From NCBI GenBank assembly GCA_030407085.1, contig CM059583.1, forward strand, positions 26,014,001 to 26,078,000: a stretch of DNA of 64,000 nucleotides, given 5' to 3'. This stretch comes from Trichopria drosophilae. Lineage: Eukaryota > Arthropoda > Insecta > Hymenoptera > Diapriidae. The notes under the pieces are model-generated. The model did no database searches. It was not told the origin of the DNA and saw only the letters and a list, made by a program, of their open reading frames with translations. A program made the position numbers and the translations under genes. Below, piece by piece: positions 36,241-49,517 of the stretch; position 1 is the first letter of the stretch; each line of letters starts with the position of its first letter.

Positions 36241-36795
36241 ATCGACAAAGAAAAAGGTTTAAGGGTTGAAACTGATCCCTGAATTACTCGAAAACCCTTA
36301 AAATGTATAATCGCATGCACGAACATAGTAAAATTCATTTCAATAAAAGTTGGCATCTGAGGATTTTTATGGTTCGCTGGTTTTGAATCTGAGGTCATAT
36401 TTACATTCAAAATAGCGGGCCAAATTTGAGAAAACTTTTTCGCTTTTCATAATACGTGGCATCTAGAAGCCTTTTAAGTTGCTGATTTTTATTCTGAAGT
36501 AAAGTTTGTAATATTCAAAATGGATCATCGAAAATGTCGGATAAAATTTTATAAAAGTTTTTTCATAAAAAGTAGTACATAGAATTTTGGGTCATGATCT
36601 TTTATGAAAAACGAAAAAGCTTTGTAAAATTTGATCTTTCATTTTGGGTTCGCCGTTTTGAATATGACCTGAGATTCATCTTGTTTTAAAAACCCTCGGA
36701 CACCGATATATGGGTGCACATTATTATACATTTTAGGGGTTTTCGAACACTTCAGGGGTCAGATTCAACCCATAAACCTTCATCTTCACTGATAA
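36241..36795. mobile_element. Inverted-repeat element containing two AATC-family repeats
   Basis: The left arm (36241-36320: ggtttaagggttgaaactga, tactcgaaaacccttaaaat) is complementary to the right arm (36713-36795: attttaggggttttcgaaca, cagattcaacccataaacc). Between them are two copies, about 113 bases apart (36371, 36484), of the dispersed repeat with gctg, ttgaatctgaggtc and attcaaaat. Frames spanning the arms (36132-36410 minus, 36714-36956 plus) mirror each other and are not genes. Confidence 0.65.
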
Positions 36796-36995
36796 AAAAA
36801 AATACGTATCTATTATTTTTCGGAGTTCTAAAAATATGCCAACTTGCAGTCCAATCGGTTTGTCACACTTGGGTAGTTTTACTTGCGTACATTAAACACG
36901 TTAATAATAACATTTTAAGTATTAAATACTGTGAATTGAAAAGTTGTTTTAAATAAAATTTCAGGTATTGAGATTTACTAATAAATAAAGATGGG

Positions 36996-37024
36996 TTACA
37001 TCATATATATATATATATATATAT
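36996..37024. repeat. (AT)n microsatellite
   Basis: About 14 AT units. It lies just left of the truncated tRNA-MITE copy. Confidence 0.9.
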
Positions 37025-37064
37025 AAATATTTAAATATTTGACGTACGTCTTAGACAATCAGAT

Positions 37065-37400
37065 CAGAAATAACGCAAATTTTGTTTATAAAAATTCATA
37101 ATTTTTTGTATGATGGTAAAGATAGAAAGAAAAGCTTATTTTAAGAGTTTTGAAAAAAATGAGGACCATTAAAGTGGAAAGTTTCGATGTGCCCGAATAC
37201 AATCGAAAGGTCCCGGGTTGAACTCCGGCGTATCGAATCTTTCCACTTTAATGGTCCTCATTTTTCTTTGAAAATTTTAAAATAATCCAACCTTTCTATC
37301 TTTGCCACCATAAAAAAATAGTTTATTGTTCGAAAAAAATTTGCATTATTTCTGATAAAGCAGACGAGTTTCTGTCATCAGAAAAAATTTGCTAGAAAAT
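37065..37400. mobile_element. tRNA-like MITE, copy 2, left end truncated
   Basis: Inner terminal repeats cagaaataacgcaaat (37076) and atttgcattatttctgat (about 37338), then cgagtttctgtcatcag, match copy 1. The centre forms a strong hairpin: tgaggaccattaaagtggaa (37159) faces its complement at 37242-37261. The B-box part (aaaggtcccgggttgaactc) is retained, but the A box has been replaced by gatgtgcccg, so Pol III activity is unlikely. Confidence 0.75.
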
Positions 37401-40400
37401 TTAAAAGTATGTTAAAAACATCCATCAAATATTTATTTACTATTAAATAAAAAAGGTTTGTTACATTAAGTTCATTGTACAATTAACATCTTATTTCAAA
37501 AGTGGCAATAAATATACGGTAGTCCGGAAGAAAACTTCATAAACTGTTTAAAACGGCCTGTTAAGATGTATAAAAGAAGACACGTAGCAGTAGTGAACTT
37601 CAATTCGAAAGAAAATGCTAAATTTGTCATCCGCGGATAAACAAACTTCCGCAAGGAACTTCAGAACATTGAAAACTGTCTAAACATTGGGTAACATCCC
37701 CCTTTTATCGTCATTTATGCATCTTAACTTCACCATAATTCTCAACTGCTTGACGCTTACGATTTCATAAAACGCTATAAACGCTTTTGAAACGACTAAG
37801 ACGTTTCTTTGAAGATTTCTTGAGCCTTCTTAATAACCTTGACTTCCAGATCGTCGAATATTAACGAAGTATCCGGTGCAAAGTCTTCGGAATTTGGAAC
37901 TTCTCAAGTTTATTAATAAAAATTAAAATAGCAGTTTAAAAAAAATGTGGCTAATATTTGGGAACAGTATTCTTTCAAATTTTATTGGTTAAATCAGTAT
38001 AGTAATCATAAGTTTCTATATTATTCAAATAAATGTTAATATTCATAATCACATTTCAATTGTGGAATACTGTATCTTATTGTTTCCACAAAACATTAAT
38101 TTTTAAAATGTATTTATTTTTTCTTTCATCTGTTCATATTAAAATCTATAGACATCATTTCTGAAGTTCATAAAGTTTGAAATGTGTATACTAACATTTT
38201 GAAAATAACGATAAAAGTATCTAAATTCATCAGCCAAACAAACAAAAATATGCGAAAATACTGAAATTTCCGTGTTCAAAATATTCTGAAAAGTGTAAGG
38301 ATATTTTTCGACCAATTTTAAGAAATTTTAATTCAGAAAGTTTTTAAACATTTTCTTAAAAAATCTTTCATTTTGAAAGAAATATTCCTGAACTTTTCGC
38401 AGATTTTTTTGCGTTTTAGACGCAATTTCGTATGATTTCGCCTTTATTTTCTGGAGGACACAATCTTTTAACTTCGAACAGGTATGTTGAAACGATTTTA
38501 CCCTCAAAAAACGAATTAGATCAAATATATTTTGAAAAATACATATTCTTTTGGAAATAATGATATATACAGATTTTTACGATTGCATTTTTCGGAAAAT
38601 GTAATAAATGATACTGAATCTTAGGTTAATTTTACGTGAAATATGCACAATGGGCATTTTTTAGAACTTTTCTTTTACGCAAAATACAATCGTTTGAAAT
38701 TATAGTGAAAAAAAGTTAATTGAGGACTTCATTGATAATTCAAAATATATGACTAGGACTAAGGAAATTTTAGGTGTTTCCAGAATATTTGCTACAAATG
38801 ATTAAGGATGCACGAGTTGCAAATATGACCACATAACATCTGGATATTCCATTGTTAAATCCAGAATATTAGCCAAAAATTGAAATTTCCTTATTTACTA
38901 ATCAATTACGTATCTTGTAAATAATCATTATCCAAAAACGAGAATTTGCGGACATTTTTCTAGTACTTTTGAGGGGGAAAAGAAAATTTTCTTTTCTTAG
39001 ATGCAGAACTGTATTTTTATATGTTCCACGGAAAATCGTTCCTATGGAAATTTGTAAATGGATCAACCATTGCAAGGAATGCATTTTAAAAAATTTAATC
39101 AGATTTTTGTATTAAAATAAAAATTAATTAAATTTTTATACTAAAATAAAATTTAATCAGATTTTATTCTAAAGAAAAAATAATCAGATTTTCTGGGAAG
39201 TCCTAAAATTTTACTTCAACTTCATATTAATTCCACAAATAATTTTTATTGTTTCCCAAACTAAATCAAATAATAACAAAAAATGTCCATATCAATAACT
39301 CCATTTTGAAGATGCCATTATGTAATTTAAATCGTAATATTGACCAACTTTTACTAAAACTCATTATGCCACGGGATTCAGAAGCTTGACAAAGAATATA
39401 AAATTATCTACAATTTCAGCGATAATGGATTAGCGTATAGTTCTTCGCTGAATCAACATTAATAAACGTAATATATTAAAAAACAATGGCTACAAAACCG
39501 TCTACCAAATAGATATTTATCAAAAATAATAAATATGTTTATCAAACAAACCTACGATAATCACTGATGGATGAATGGCCTCTTGATTTGGGAAGACAAA
39601 AATTTCCGAAAAAAATTCTTTCATTTTTTCAACATATTGACGTTTTGAAGAGGTTAGGTTGTTTCGGGATAAAACAAACAAATTTCTAGTTGAAGTTCAT
39701 AGATTATGTGCACTTTTGGTTGCAAATAGGCATCGATCCCACAACATTATTGATGCCAAAAACAGTTCACAAACAACGAAACGTACAGAATTTTGTTCAT
39801 TTTTTATTCAAAATGCGACATATTGTTTTTTGAAGCAATTTAAATGCAATTTTGACCACACCAATCGAAAGGGCATACTCGAATATGGTAGGGTCGCTCA
39901 CTTTCAAGCCAATATTAATATTATTTCCTGTTGAGAATGAAGGTAGAAAATCAACTAAAAAACGTGCATCCCCGGGACTTAATGAGTTAAAAACAAAACT
40001 TTTTTTTTTGACTATGAACACCTGGATCATTTCTTAGGCGTGGTTTTTATAATATACATTAAATAATTTTTAATAACGTCGATAATCGAAGTTTACGGGA
40101 CTTGATATAACACACAATGTGTTGCCAAAAAGTGTCGAAAGTTCAAGATTGTTAGCTCGTTCCGGATCTTAAAGAATCGGCAGAGGTCCATCAATCATTG
40201 TTGGAAAGTCATTAAACTCGAGCGCGAGGCCTGAGCTATAAATTATTAAGTGACCGACGAATGATTTATTCAATACTATAGAAGTTAAATTTAAGCCGAC
40301 GTTTATAAATAGTATATGAATACATGAAAGTGTACATATATGTAGTGCGCAACTGCTTAATACACAAAATATTGTAGAATTCATGTCTATTGTTAAAAGT

Positions 40401-43400
40401 TTGGTTTACGTTGGAAAACTTGTGCAATTTTATTCTGCAAATAAATCAGCAGTAATGGAGTGTGAAAGTTTGTTCACCCCTGTTTTCATATTGACGTTTC
40501 TTTTGAAACTGCCCTTTCTAAAGCATTAATCGTAAAAAATATGAAAACATATTTCCAAATATATTTGGATAAAATTATACTAATGGAATATTCATATTTT
40601 GGCACGTAATTATTGTAACAGCAACATTCTTCCAAATGTTAAGCTTCATATTATTGTAAATTTTTATTCAAAGTAATATTCTGAATTTCCTGCCGCTCAA
40701 AAGTATTGAGAATTTATCCATACTAAACATAATGACGTCATTGGCAAAAAGATTTATTTAACAGATTGCAAAAACATGTAGTGAATTTAAGAAAACTTTT
40801 CGGTCTACTTACGAAATGATTATTTAATTTAATAAATTCTTTGTTTAATTGAAGCTACTTCCTTCAACGTAATCTTCCAATGACTACCTTTTTAATTAGT
40901 GCATAATTTATTACTTAATGATAATTTATATTAACTCAATCAATTACTGGGAATAACTTCTTATTTCCAATATTCCTATTGGAGACGAAATCAAATTTTA
41001 CTTCTGATTATCGTCGTATTATTCCTGATTAATCGGCACATGTGTACCGATTTTCGACATTGACTTTTATCATTAACTGCATTCAAAAAATTTAATTCAT
41101 CTATGGCAATTCTTATATCTTATGTTTTCGAGGTCGTTCTATCAATTGCCGCTGAAAAAAATTGAAAAAATGACACCTAACTTCTATTTTCCAAAGAAAT
41201 TTGAAGAATTTTGCAGAAAATGATTTTTCATTACTTTTTTTTATCTTTTTCTATATTTGTCACAATTGGAAAAAATTGAAAAAACCTATTTTCAAAAAGT
41301 ATATTTTTGCAATTATTTCTTCAAATTTTCTATTATTTTGTGGTAAATTATTGTAAGTGGTGTCAATTTTATTTATGACCATCTGAAAATAGACATTTCA
41401 ACGAACGAAATCCAATACAAAAACGTTTAAAAATCTAAAAGGTTAACGTGAGAATGTTGAAGTTAGGAGTAATTGTTCGTTTTTAATTCAATATTCACAA
41501 ATGCATATTTTTATTTGAAAAAAAAAAATTACACCTTATTTAGGATATGAAAAGGCAAGTTTCCTTCAATTTTGGTGAAAAAATATTTTTTTTGCCGCAG
41601 AAAAAAATTAAAAACGAAAAACCGTTTTTAAATTTTTGTATCTAAAAAATTTCTTAAAAATTCTACGTTTTTTGATACTTTATTGCGATTTTTTTTAAAC
41701 AGGCCCGTTAAAATATGTTAATTTTAGTCATGTTACATTCGTACGATTGCATATTATTAATTCTAGCTAGAAAATGCCATATCCATGACACTGTTTATTA
41801 AAAGTGTTTCAGGCTTACCATGCACAATTTCTAGAAGCTATAAAAAAATATTTCTCTAAATGATATACAAATTCAAATAACGATTTAAACAGTTACTTAA
41901 CTATCACGAATAAAGAAATAAGGAAGCGATATTAATTTGACAAAGTTGTTTACCGCTTGTATTAACATATTTATACAGCGCAGTGTTTGCAGAGCTTTTA
42001 ATCTACGCCGACGATTTTTTTCCATCGTGGTTTCTCTTTGAATTGCGTTTTCAGAGAAAATATTATCTTTTGGAAATATCGTGTCTGATCCAGAGGATTT
42101 TTTTTAAACGAAGCACGACTCAGCTAAACTCAGCCACTCCCCCAGTTACATATATCGACATTACGAAAGCTATGAAGCGCAGAACGAAAATGCTGTAAAA
42201 CGTCGGATTTGCATGGAAAATGGGATTGGAAAAATATTCAAACTTTGCGCATTTTTACAGAATCTTTTATCAATGAAGAATACCGCGAGACTTATACACT
42301 TTTGTTTAAACACTTTTTTTACACACACATGTTACAATAACTTAAGATTTATATTTCTGTTATGTTATGTTAATGCTATATTTTTATTTTCTTCAATTTA
42401 TTTTTATCTTTATGCCTTCTTGATAGGTGCATATAGTATTATTATAGCATTATTTATTTGTTTATGCCTTGACGAGGACCGTAATATTTTTATGTATACA
42501 AATATATATATGGTAAAACATAATTGTTGTCACGTAATTTTGATTATTTTCAAAAATGAAGAAATTGCGCATACATATTTGTATTTAAAACAATTTTTGT
42601 TTCAAAATTCATTGAATACTTGTTAAAAAAACTCTGAATTGTTAATTTAATTCCATCTAGCGACAAAAAATTACAGAAAATTACTTCATTTTCTTTAGTT
42701 TATAACTAAAATTTAAATATGCCATTCAAGACCTCAAGAAAGTATACGATGTCGTTTGAATGCAGTGAAAAAAATGTGTATTAATTTTGACTATTTTATG
42801 TAGTTCAATAGATCCTCGGCTGTATTTCATCCGTAGTAATAATTCCGAAAAGTAGTTAAAACAACCAAGAAAGTTATTAAATAAATAAAATTCAAAAGTT
42901 AATGTAACCACGTTTTCAACAATTACATCCTGTGCAAGCTATGTTATATGCATAACTGCATATTTTAGAAAATTTAATTTAACGAATAACTAAATATAAC
43001 CACTAAAATTGACAGTATCGATACCGTTTATCTGTATAACAAAATATTTCTTTTTACTACTTTTCCCTCAACTATCTAGCGGTAATTGAATTTGGCAGGT
43101 AAATTTTTTTGGGCATAGCAAAGTCTCAAATAACTTACATACTCTACTAGCGCACAGATTAGTATTGCCAATTTAAAAATCGTATTTCGTAATTAAACAC
43201 TAACGGTGAAACTGTTTTCATTCCACACTGGCTTTTATATTTTATTACATACGAATTATGGGGATTACTCAGAAACTCAAGATAAATTTATTGAAAATAA
43301 CGATCTACTTTCCTTTTTTGGACGCCTACTTTCAAAACTCCTTTTACTTTATCTAATATTAGTTTGAGTTTGCGCTGTCATTATTCAGGCACAAGCAATT

Positions 43401-43700
43401 TAGTAAATTCACGTAGGAAAAGGTTCGTGCCAAAATGGAGAGTCTATCCTCTTTTTTTGACATTCTGGTATAATTGAAAACTTTTGAAATTGCTACATTA
43501 GAACTTATTTGTAATATTTCGAAGTTGACTAAATGTATGAATAAATTTAATCGTAAGTAAACTGAAATATAGTTTTCTTTGTAGATTTAACTTGTCACAA
43601 AATTGTACTTACAACAAGTCACTTTTATGTTTTATATTCTTCGTAGATATTTATATATTATTACGATTAATTGAAAGTTTGTTGACGAGACATTAGCAAA
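37401..43700. other. Long AT-rich stretch with no gene seen
   Basis: 37540-37900 and 40140-40290 are somewhat GC-richer (for example catccgcggataaacaaact, cgagcgcgaggcctgagc) and could be regulatory. A 137-codon frame at 42213-42626 is hydrophobic but low-complexity, has no homology I recognise and no splice context. 41990-42200 is slightly GC-richer, with no domain. No inverted repeats were recognised by eye. Confidence 0.4.
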
Positions 43701-43704
43701 GTTG

Positions 43705-43851
43705 CTCTCTAAATTCCTTGGGAATGAAAATTAAGCCTCTCCGAGTTTCTTTCTTTCACTCTTAATGGAGGGAAATGTCACTCTTCATAGAGTGAAATGT
43801 TCACTGTTAATAAAAGGGTGGCTCAATTTTCAACCCAAGGAATTTAGAGAG
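43705..43851. mobile_element. Short MITE with perfect 18-bp TIRs
   Basis: ctctctaaattccttggg (43705) and cccaaggaatttagagag (to 43851) are perfect inverted repeats. The 147-bp interior has repeated ttcactctt, gagtgaaatgttcac and catagagtg words. No target-site duplication is obvious. The terminal ctctctaaatt resembles the ends of the element at 60.47-61.88 kb. Confidence 0.85.
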
Positions 43852-44661
43852 TGTATATTTATAACTGCAATATATTAAAACCTTTTCAATAGTAGATTAA
43901 AATTATTAAGAAGATAATATAGTCAAAGTCTTAGATTAAAATTTGTTAAAATAAGGGAAAACGAATATTACACAATGCGCGTAAAGTGCGACTTTATACC
44001 TAAGATGTTAATTATTATTTTTCTTCAAGTAAAAGTAAGAAATGACTAATGTTAAGGAACTAATTATTTTAGTACAGCTTTAAGAGTCAGACATCAAACA
44101 AAAATGAAACTACCCATACTTTTGCTAAAAGAGTTTCATAAGCAATATAAAACTAGTAAATAAAAAATAAAACAATGTCTTGACAAACCATAACACCAGT
44201 AAACCATTGATTAACCATCAATGCTAGTGATTCGAAGTAGTAAACTACTTACTACAGTAAATACATATTTTTTAATACTTCCTCTGCTGCCAACTGCACC
44301 CCAACTCCCTTCTAATGCATCTATCTAATGTGTAATATTAAGCAACATATGCTGTCTAATTAGTAGCACATTTTCAAAAACATTATTGTTTCTTTTGGCA
44401 ATAAATAGACATTGTTACATATTTTTACTCAATGGTTATTTATTAATATACTACAACACATTAACAATTAATTAAATAAAAAATTGTTATTTATACATAT
44501 ACATACATATTCCTTTTGGTTTATATAATTCAGGTATATTTTATAATTTTTTTTTCTACCGAATATTATATTAGTATGTAAGTTTTCCTTAACTAACGGA
44601 AGGTTTAAAGAGCTCTTCTTACCACTCTTTTAATTACACATAATGTACACACATTTTGTAT

Positions 44662-45128
44662 ATACCAAATGTTACTAAACATTATCAAAAATTACCAAAA
44701 ATTATGAATATTTTCCAAAAATTACCAATAATTACCAAAACTTACCAAAACTTATCAAAAATTACCACCGCACATTACAAAAAATTACCACCGTGAATTA
44801 CAAAAAGTCACAAAAAATTACCAACACAAAGTACAACAATCACCAACAATTACCAAAAATTACCAAAAATAACAAAAAATTACCAAAAATTACCACCATA
44901 ATTTACAAAAAATGACCACCGAAAATTACAAAAAATGATCGCAAATTACTATAGAAATACTGAAAAACACAAAAAATCACCAAAAATTATCAAATATTAT
45001 AAAATATTACCAAATATTATAAAATATTACCAAAAATTATAAAATATTACCAAAAATTATCAAAAATTATCAACAATTGCCACAAATTAAAAAAAATTAC
45101 AAAAAATTACAATAAATTTACAAAAGAA
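44662..45128 (+). repeat. ATTACCAAAA minisatellite, about 0.47 kb
   Basis: It is a nearly continuous array of 10-11 base units (attaccaaaa, attatcaaaa, attaccaccg, attacaaaaa), all in one orientation. There is no ORF and no opposite arm was found, so it is a one-sided word array. Confidence 0.85.
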
Positions 45129-45559
45129 AAATTTGCCAAAGCTTGCATTTTAATAAACTTTAATTATTAAGATACACTAAACTACATAACTCATAACCTC
45201 TCTTCTGGTGTCTACGTCCGAGGAATAAGAAATCCTTATTTGTTTTAATATTCGGAATTTATGTTGATTGCTTTTAGATGCGTTCATTTTCTGCAAAAAT
45301 TTAATCCTGTTTTTTGTACACAACTTTTGTAGATTACTTTTCGACATTAGTAATCAATACTATAGATATACGACAGTATAGAACAATTACTTCTGGTGAA
45401 ATACGATTTTTTTTAACCGGCAGTATATCAAAATAATATTTTCGCACATTGCATGAACTCGGTAAATACATTTCATGAAGGTCAATTAAAATAAGTAACA
45501 TTCAAAACCAAATGACTCACTGGTGTTGTGCAAATACGATTATTTGGATCTGGTAAATC

Positions 45560-45970
45560 AATTGGCAAGACCTCCCGCGTTATGGTTTGTGTACGCAAGA
45601 AGAGAAATATCTTTCTGTAGTAATTAATAGGAAATCATGGTTTTTTAATCATATCAATATTATTTTAATCCATACACATTCGTGTCCGCTTATCCGTGCG
45701 GCGAAAGTCATAATGCGAGTCATAAAAAATATTTGTGGCCATGGCGTTGTAAAGTTTGGCCGGCGTGCTCGGCTTTCACCCTTATGTTTTTTTTTTCCTT
45801 TTTCTTTTTACGAGAGTCGCGCGACGCTTCGCGGGAGGCGATTTAAGATCACAAAAACAAGATTTACTTCTGCTCGATATTCATCGCGAAAAACGGCAGC
45901 ATATAATTGCAAGCCTCTGTTCCGTCGATCCCACCGAAGTCGGTTTTTGGCTCCCATAAATTCATGTTAA
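45560..45970. promoter_or_regulatory. CpG-richer non-coding island
   Basis: Phrases such as gagtcgcgcgacgcttcgcg and gttccgtcgatcccaccgaa stand out from the AT-rich background. Overlapping plus-strand frames (45587-45970, 45756-45959) have Arg-rich compositions with no domain and share the same bases, so coding is unlikely. It is a candidate regulatory island. Confidence 0.35.
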
Positions 45971-48890
45971 GGTTAAGTTCGTTTTGACAAATTGTAAAGA
46001 AGTGTTCTTTCGAAATTCGTAAAATTATTTCTGGATTCAGGAACCCTTTCTTTTTTACGTGAAATCCGTGAAAATGTTATTTTACTTAGATGACGTGTAT
46101 TTTCATTATAAAAATTTCACAGTTATATAAATGGAGTTGTATGCTTATTTCTTACTGCACAAGTGTAAATATGATATAAGAAAGTTTAGTAAACTGATTA
46201 GATGGCATTTTTGAATATTCATGTTACTGATGTATTTTGAAGTCAAAAACTCCTCTGCACAATTCAACATTGAATTATTATGAGTAACAAAAGGTTGTAT
46301 ATTATTTGCGATATTTTTAGTTATTATTTGGAAAAATTATGGAGAAACCATAGAGATTCGATATCTAAAAAATTTCATATGGCCTGAAGTAAAAAATCTC
46401 ACAAATGAACTTATGCTTGGCATTGTGTAAGACTTACGTACATTTTCAAACTTATATCGTCAGCGTGACCAAATTGCTTGCTGTAAAATATTGCAAAATT
46501 GCTGCAAAAACCATTTAAAAAAAATTCGACTGGGTTCTTTGAAATTAACATTCGTAAAAATATTTTAGGAAACACGATTGTAATTTTCAATTGAAAATTT
46601 AAAATGGCGGAATCAATATGGAGGACAGATTTTTCAAAAGTTAAATTTGCATGAAATTTATCATTTGAAGGTTTTGACGGTCGCTGAATACAAATCGAAT
46701 GTTAGATTTTCCAAACTTAAAATTGCGGATATTTAAAAAAAAAAAAGTTTAATTTATTGTCCAGGAGTTTTTGAAGCTATTGAATAAGTTTTTGGGATAA
46801 AATTATGAAATATTGGGAACCAAACTGATGAATATGTAATTATTAATAATGATCAGATTTACTATTGAACAATTAGTATTTAACTATTATATTAATTTAA
46901 GTCGTAAAATAAAATATTTAGTACATGCAGTAACTATTTGGAATTACTATTGAAATCGCAAACATTGATTGTTAGAGGGACAGGTTTGTTTGTTTGTTTG
47001 TTGTTAAATAGAGTTTAGACCTCTTTAACCAACAAAATTATACATTAGAGTTACAATAGATGCATAATTATGCACAAAAAATAAAAGGTAATTATTAACA
47101 AACAAAAACATGGTCGCTTTTGACTAATTATTGCGATGTTTTCTTTAAGTGTAAAAAACAGAGGTGTGAAATATTTTAAATGTATGAATAAAATAATGTT
47201 TTATGTCTGTAAAAACTTAAAGCAACGAGTATTAAGTCTATTGATTTATAATTTTGTGGAAACAAATGCGTATCCGATCCACTTAAATAACTTTAAGGTT
47301 TGACACAAAACAAATTGCAACGAAGCCTATTCTTTCGAGATTTTATTCTATTCAAAAACCCGTTGTAAAAAAAATAAAATCTACCAAAATCCACTTTCAT
47401 GAATTTTTTTTATTCTTTATTTAATGCACGATTTTGTGAACAAACCCAATTTTCTCGAAAAAGAGACATTACAAAATTAAAAAATTGTTAGCTAAACAAA
47501 AATATATTTAAACAAATAGTTATTTGTCCATGTTATTGTTTATAACAATTTTTATTATTGATTATTGATTTTTCTATTAAAGCCTCCTGTCATGATTTAA
47601 CTGTACCTTCATAAACCACAACTGCACATCATTAATTTTAATTTTGTTTCTTATTTTTATTCTTTTTCATGGCTTATGCTATGACATTCCTTTATTGATA
47701 ATAACCTCGAAGGACCAAAATTTGCATGTGCCCAAATAACAAAATATTTTATAATAAAACATTAATTAAACATTCACTAGATATTAAAGTAACTCTGACC
47801 ATTGTTGCTCTCGCGTTTCTGCTTCAGTTTGACCACGAAAACCATTTACTAATTACATACGCTATCAATAATAACTAAATAAGCTGTCAAACTAGTCGGT
47901 TTCGTGATGCAAACTGGTCGTGTCTTAGAATTTCAATGGAAAAAGAAACATGAATAGAAATTACCAAAATATTTGTTTAGTAATTGTCGTTCCGTAAGAG
48001 ATGAGGTTCGCAAAAAATGTAACACTTTCTTTGACTTTAATGGGTTAACTTATTTATATATTTCAAAATTGAACGTAACATTGAACGTTTTGTAAAAAAC
48101 ATGGACTAAAATTTTCCTTGAAAAGTGGAATGAATTACACTATTTATAAATTAAAATATGATTCATTAACAAGATACTGAAATACTTACAGACATAAATA
48201 TCCTCCGGGTACGTGTGAAGTAACAAAGCAATGAAATTATGAAATGTTAACGTCTTCATTACTTCACATAGTTTATGTGTTCTCACTCTGTCTGTAAAGT
48301 GTTTTGCAAACTAAATACATAGATTAGACATTTAAGATACGAGACACATATGTAGCGATCATTTCGAGACGGAAATGTTCCTTGAACTTTCCACTTCGAA
48401 ATATCTGTGTCCGGATCGTGTACAGGACTTTCAGAACTGCGTATGTAACTTTTAGTTCTCCAGCTTTAGGAAATCCGATTGTTCGATGAAGTTTGGAGAC
48501 TTTGATGTTCTATAAAGTATGTAGTAAAATTCTTTACGGATGTAATTTCAATTCTTTTCATTACACATGGTAAAATTGGAACTACCGTAACATCAGAGAA
48601 ATGTCGCTGTGAGATAGCTAATTTGAGAGATTTTAAATATTCTTTTATAGAGAATACTTATAGTACTACTTTCATAAGCTTTCAAATCACAAAACAACTC
48701 CATAATTGCGAGTTTTTGTTAAATTTTGTGTTGATATGCAGCTTTGCTCATACACTCGTTGGAGACATAGGCAAATCACCAGAAGATTAAATGCTGACAT
48801 TGATAATTTGGTTACAGGATGTTTACATGTGAAACATACGCAACTCTTCTGCCATCCAATAATCATTATGCTAGATATAAAGCGTTAATT
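45971..48890. other. AT-rich stretch with no gene seen
   Basis: It contains a diverged AATC-family repeat at about 46681 (gtcgctgaatacaaatcgaa) and a short (TTTG)n run at about 46985-47001. Otherwise no gene or ordered repeat was found. Confidence 0.5.
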
Positions 48891-48894
48891 CTTT

Positions 48895-49510
48895 CGTCTT
48901 TTTTTATTTACAGCTTTTATTTACAATCGCATCAACCATTCGGTCTTTAGCCGCTTGAGTTTCTTTTTACATTATAACATAGTGTTACTAAGATATGTTG
49001 TTGCAATATAGTTTTTAATTTTCGTTGAAAATTTTACTTTTATTTGGAAGTTTTTTGGTCTTCGTGATATGATCCTCTTCAGTGATGCAATCTTCCCATG
49101 GACTGTTGTTGGTTATTTCTTGTAAGTCTTGTTTGAATTTTTCGTATTCTTGTCGAATATGTTGCACGGTTTGGAGCTTTTTGCTGGTTTCGCCATTTGA
49201 TGCATCTGTTTTTGTTATTAAATATAAATGAGTTATCTTTGTATGACCAATCTTTAGTCGGGTTAGAACTGTTTGTTCTCGACAAGTTTTTCAATTTTTG
49301 AGATTTTGGATTTTTTTACTTGGATTATGCCATTTTCGGTAGGATTTTGTTTCTGAACAATTCTAATTTTTTCGTTTATGTCATTTTTCATCACGTATAT
49401 GATTTCTTCGGCAGAATTTATTGTGTCAGTACTTTGTATCGTTTTGGTACCTTTGTCGGTTTTTTTGTAGTTCTTTATTATGTCGTTTATTGCATATGTT
49501 GGAATCCAAC
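48895..49510 (-). pseudogene. Non-LTR retrotransposon ORF2 C-terminal remnant and 3' end
   Basis: On the minus strand, from about 49510 a frame starts WIPTYAINDIIKNY and continues A-rich to ENKQF before a stop. One base out of frame it resumes as LTRLKIGHTKITHLYLI, then SKKLQTVQHIRQEYEKF and a stop at 49015-49017. The segment LTRLKIGHTKITH corresponds to a hallmark after the RNase H domain in Jockey/I-type ORF2 proteins, and WIP to the start of the same region. Downstream is an A-rich 3' UTR-like tail ending near 48895 (gtaaataaaagctgtaaata). The reverse transcriptase and endonuclease are absent. It is a 5'-truncated, frameshifted copy. Confidence 0.6.
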
Positions 49511-49517
49511 TGATATG

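Noticed and set aside
36132..36956. Similar proteins from a minus frame (36132-36410) and a plus frame (36714-36956), suggesting a gene pair
   Set aside because: The similarity comes from inverted-repeat arms of one element. No motif is present.
42213..42626. 137-codon hydrophobic frame that could suggest a membrane protein
   Set aside because: It is low-complexity AT-rich DNA in which Phe, Ile, Leu and Tyr are expected by chance. No homology is recognised and there is no flanking gene structure.
44662..45128. A CRISPR-like array
   Set aside because: The units are contiguous 10-11 bp minisatellite repeats with no unique spacers, in a eukaryotic context. The same objection applies to the word arrays at 3.0, 30.6 and 54.1 kb.
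45587..45970. 127-codon frame in a GC-richer block, and an overlapping 67-codon frame
   Set aside because: Two overlapping frames, both Arg/Ser-rich without domains, suit CpG-rich non-coding DNA better than a gene.
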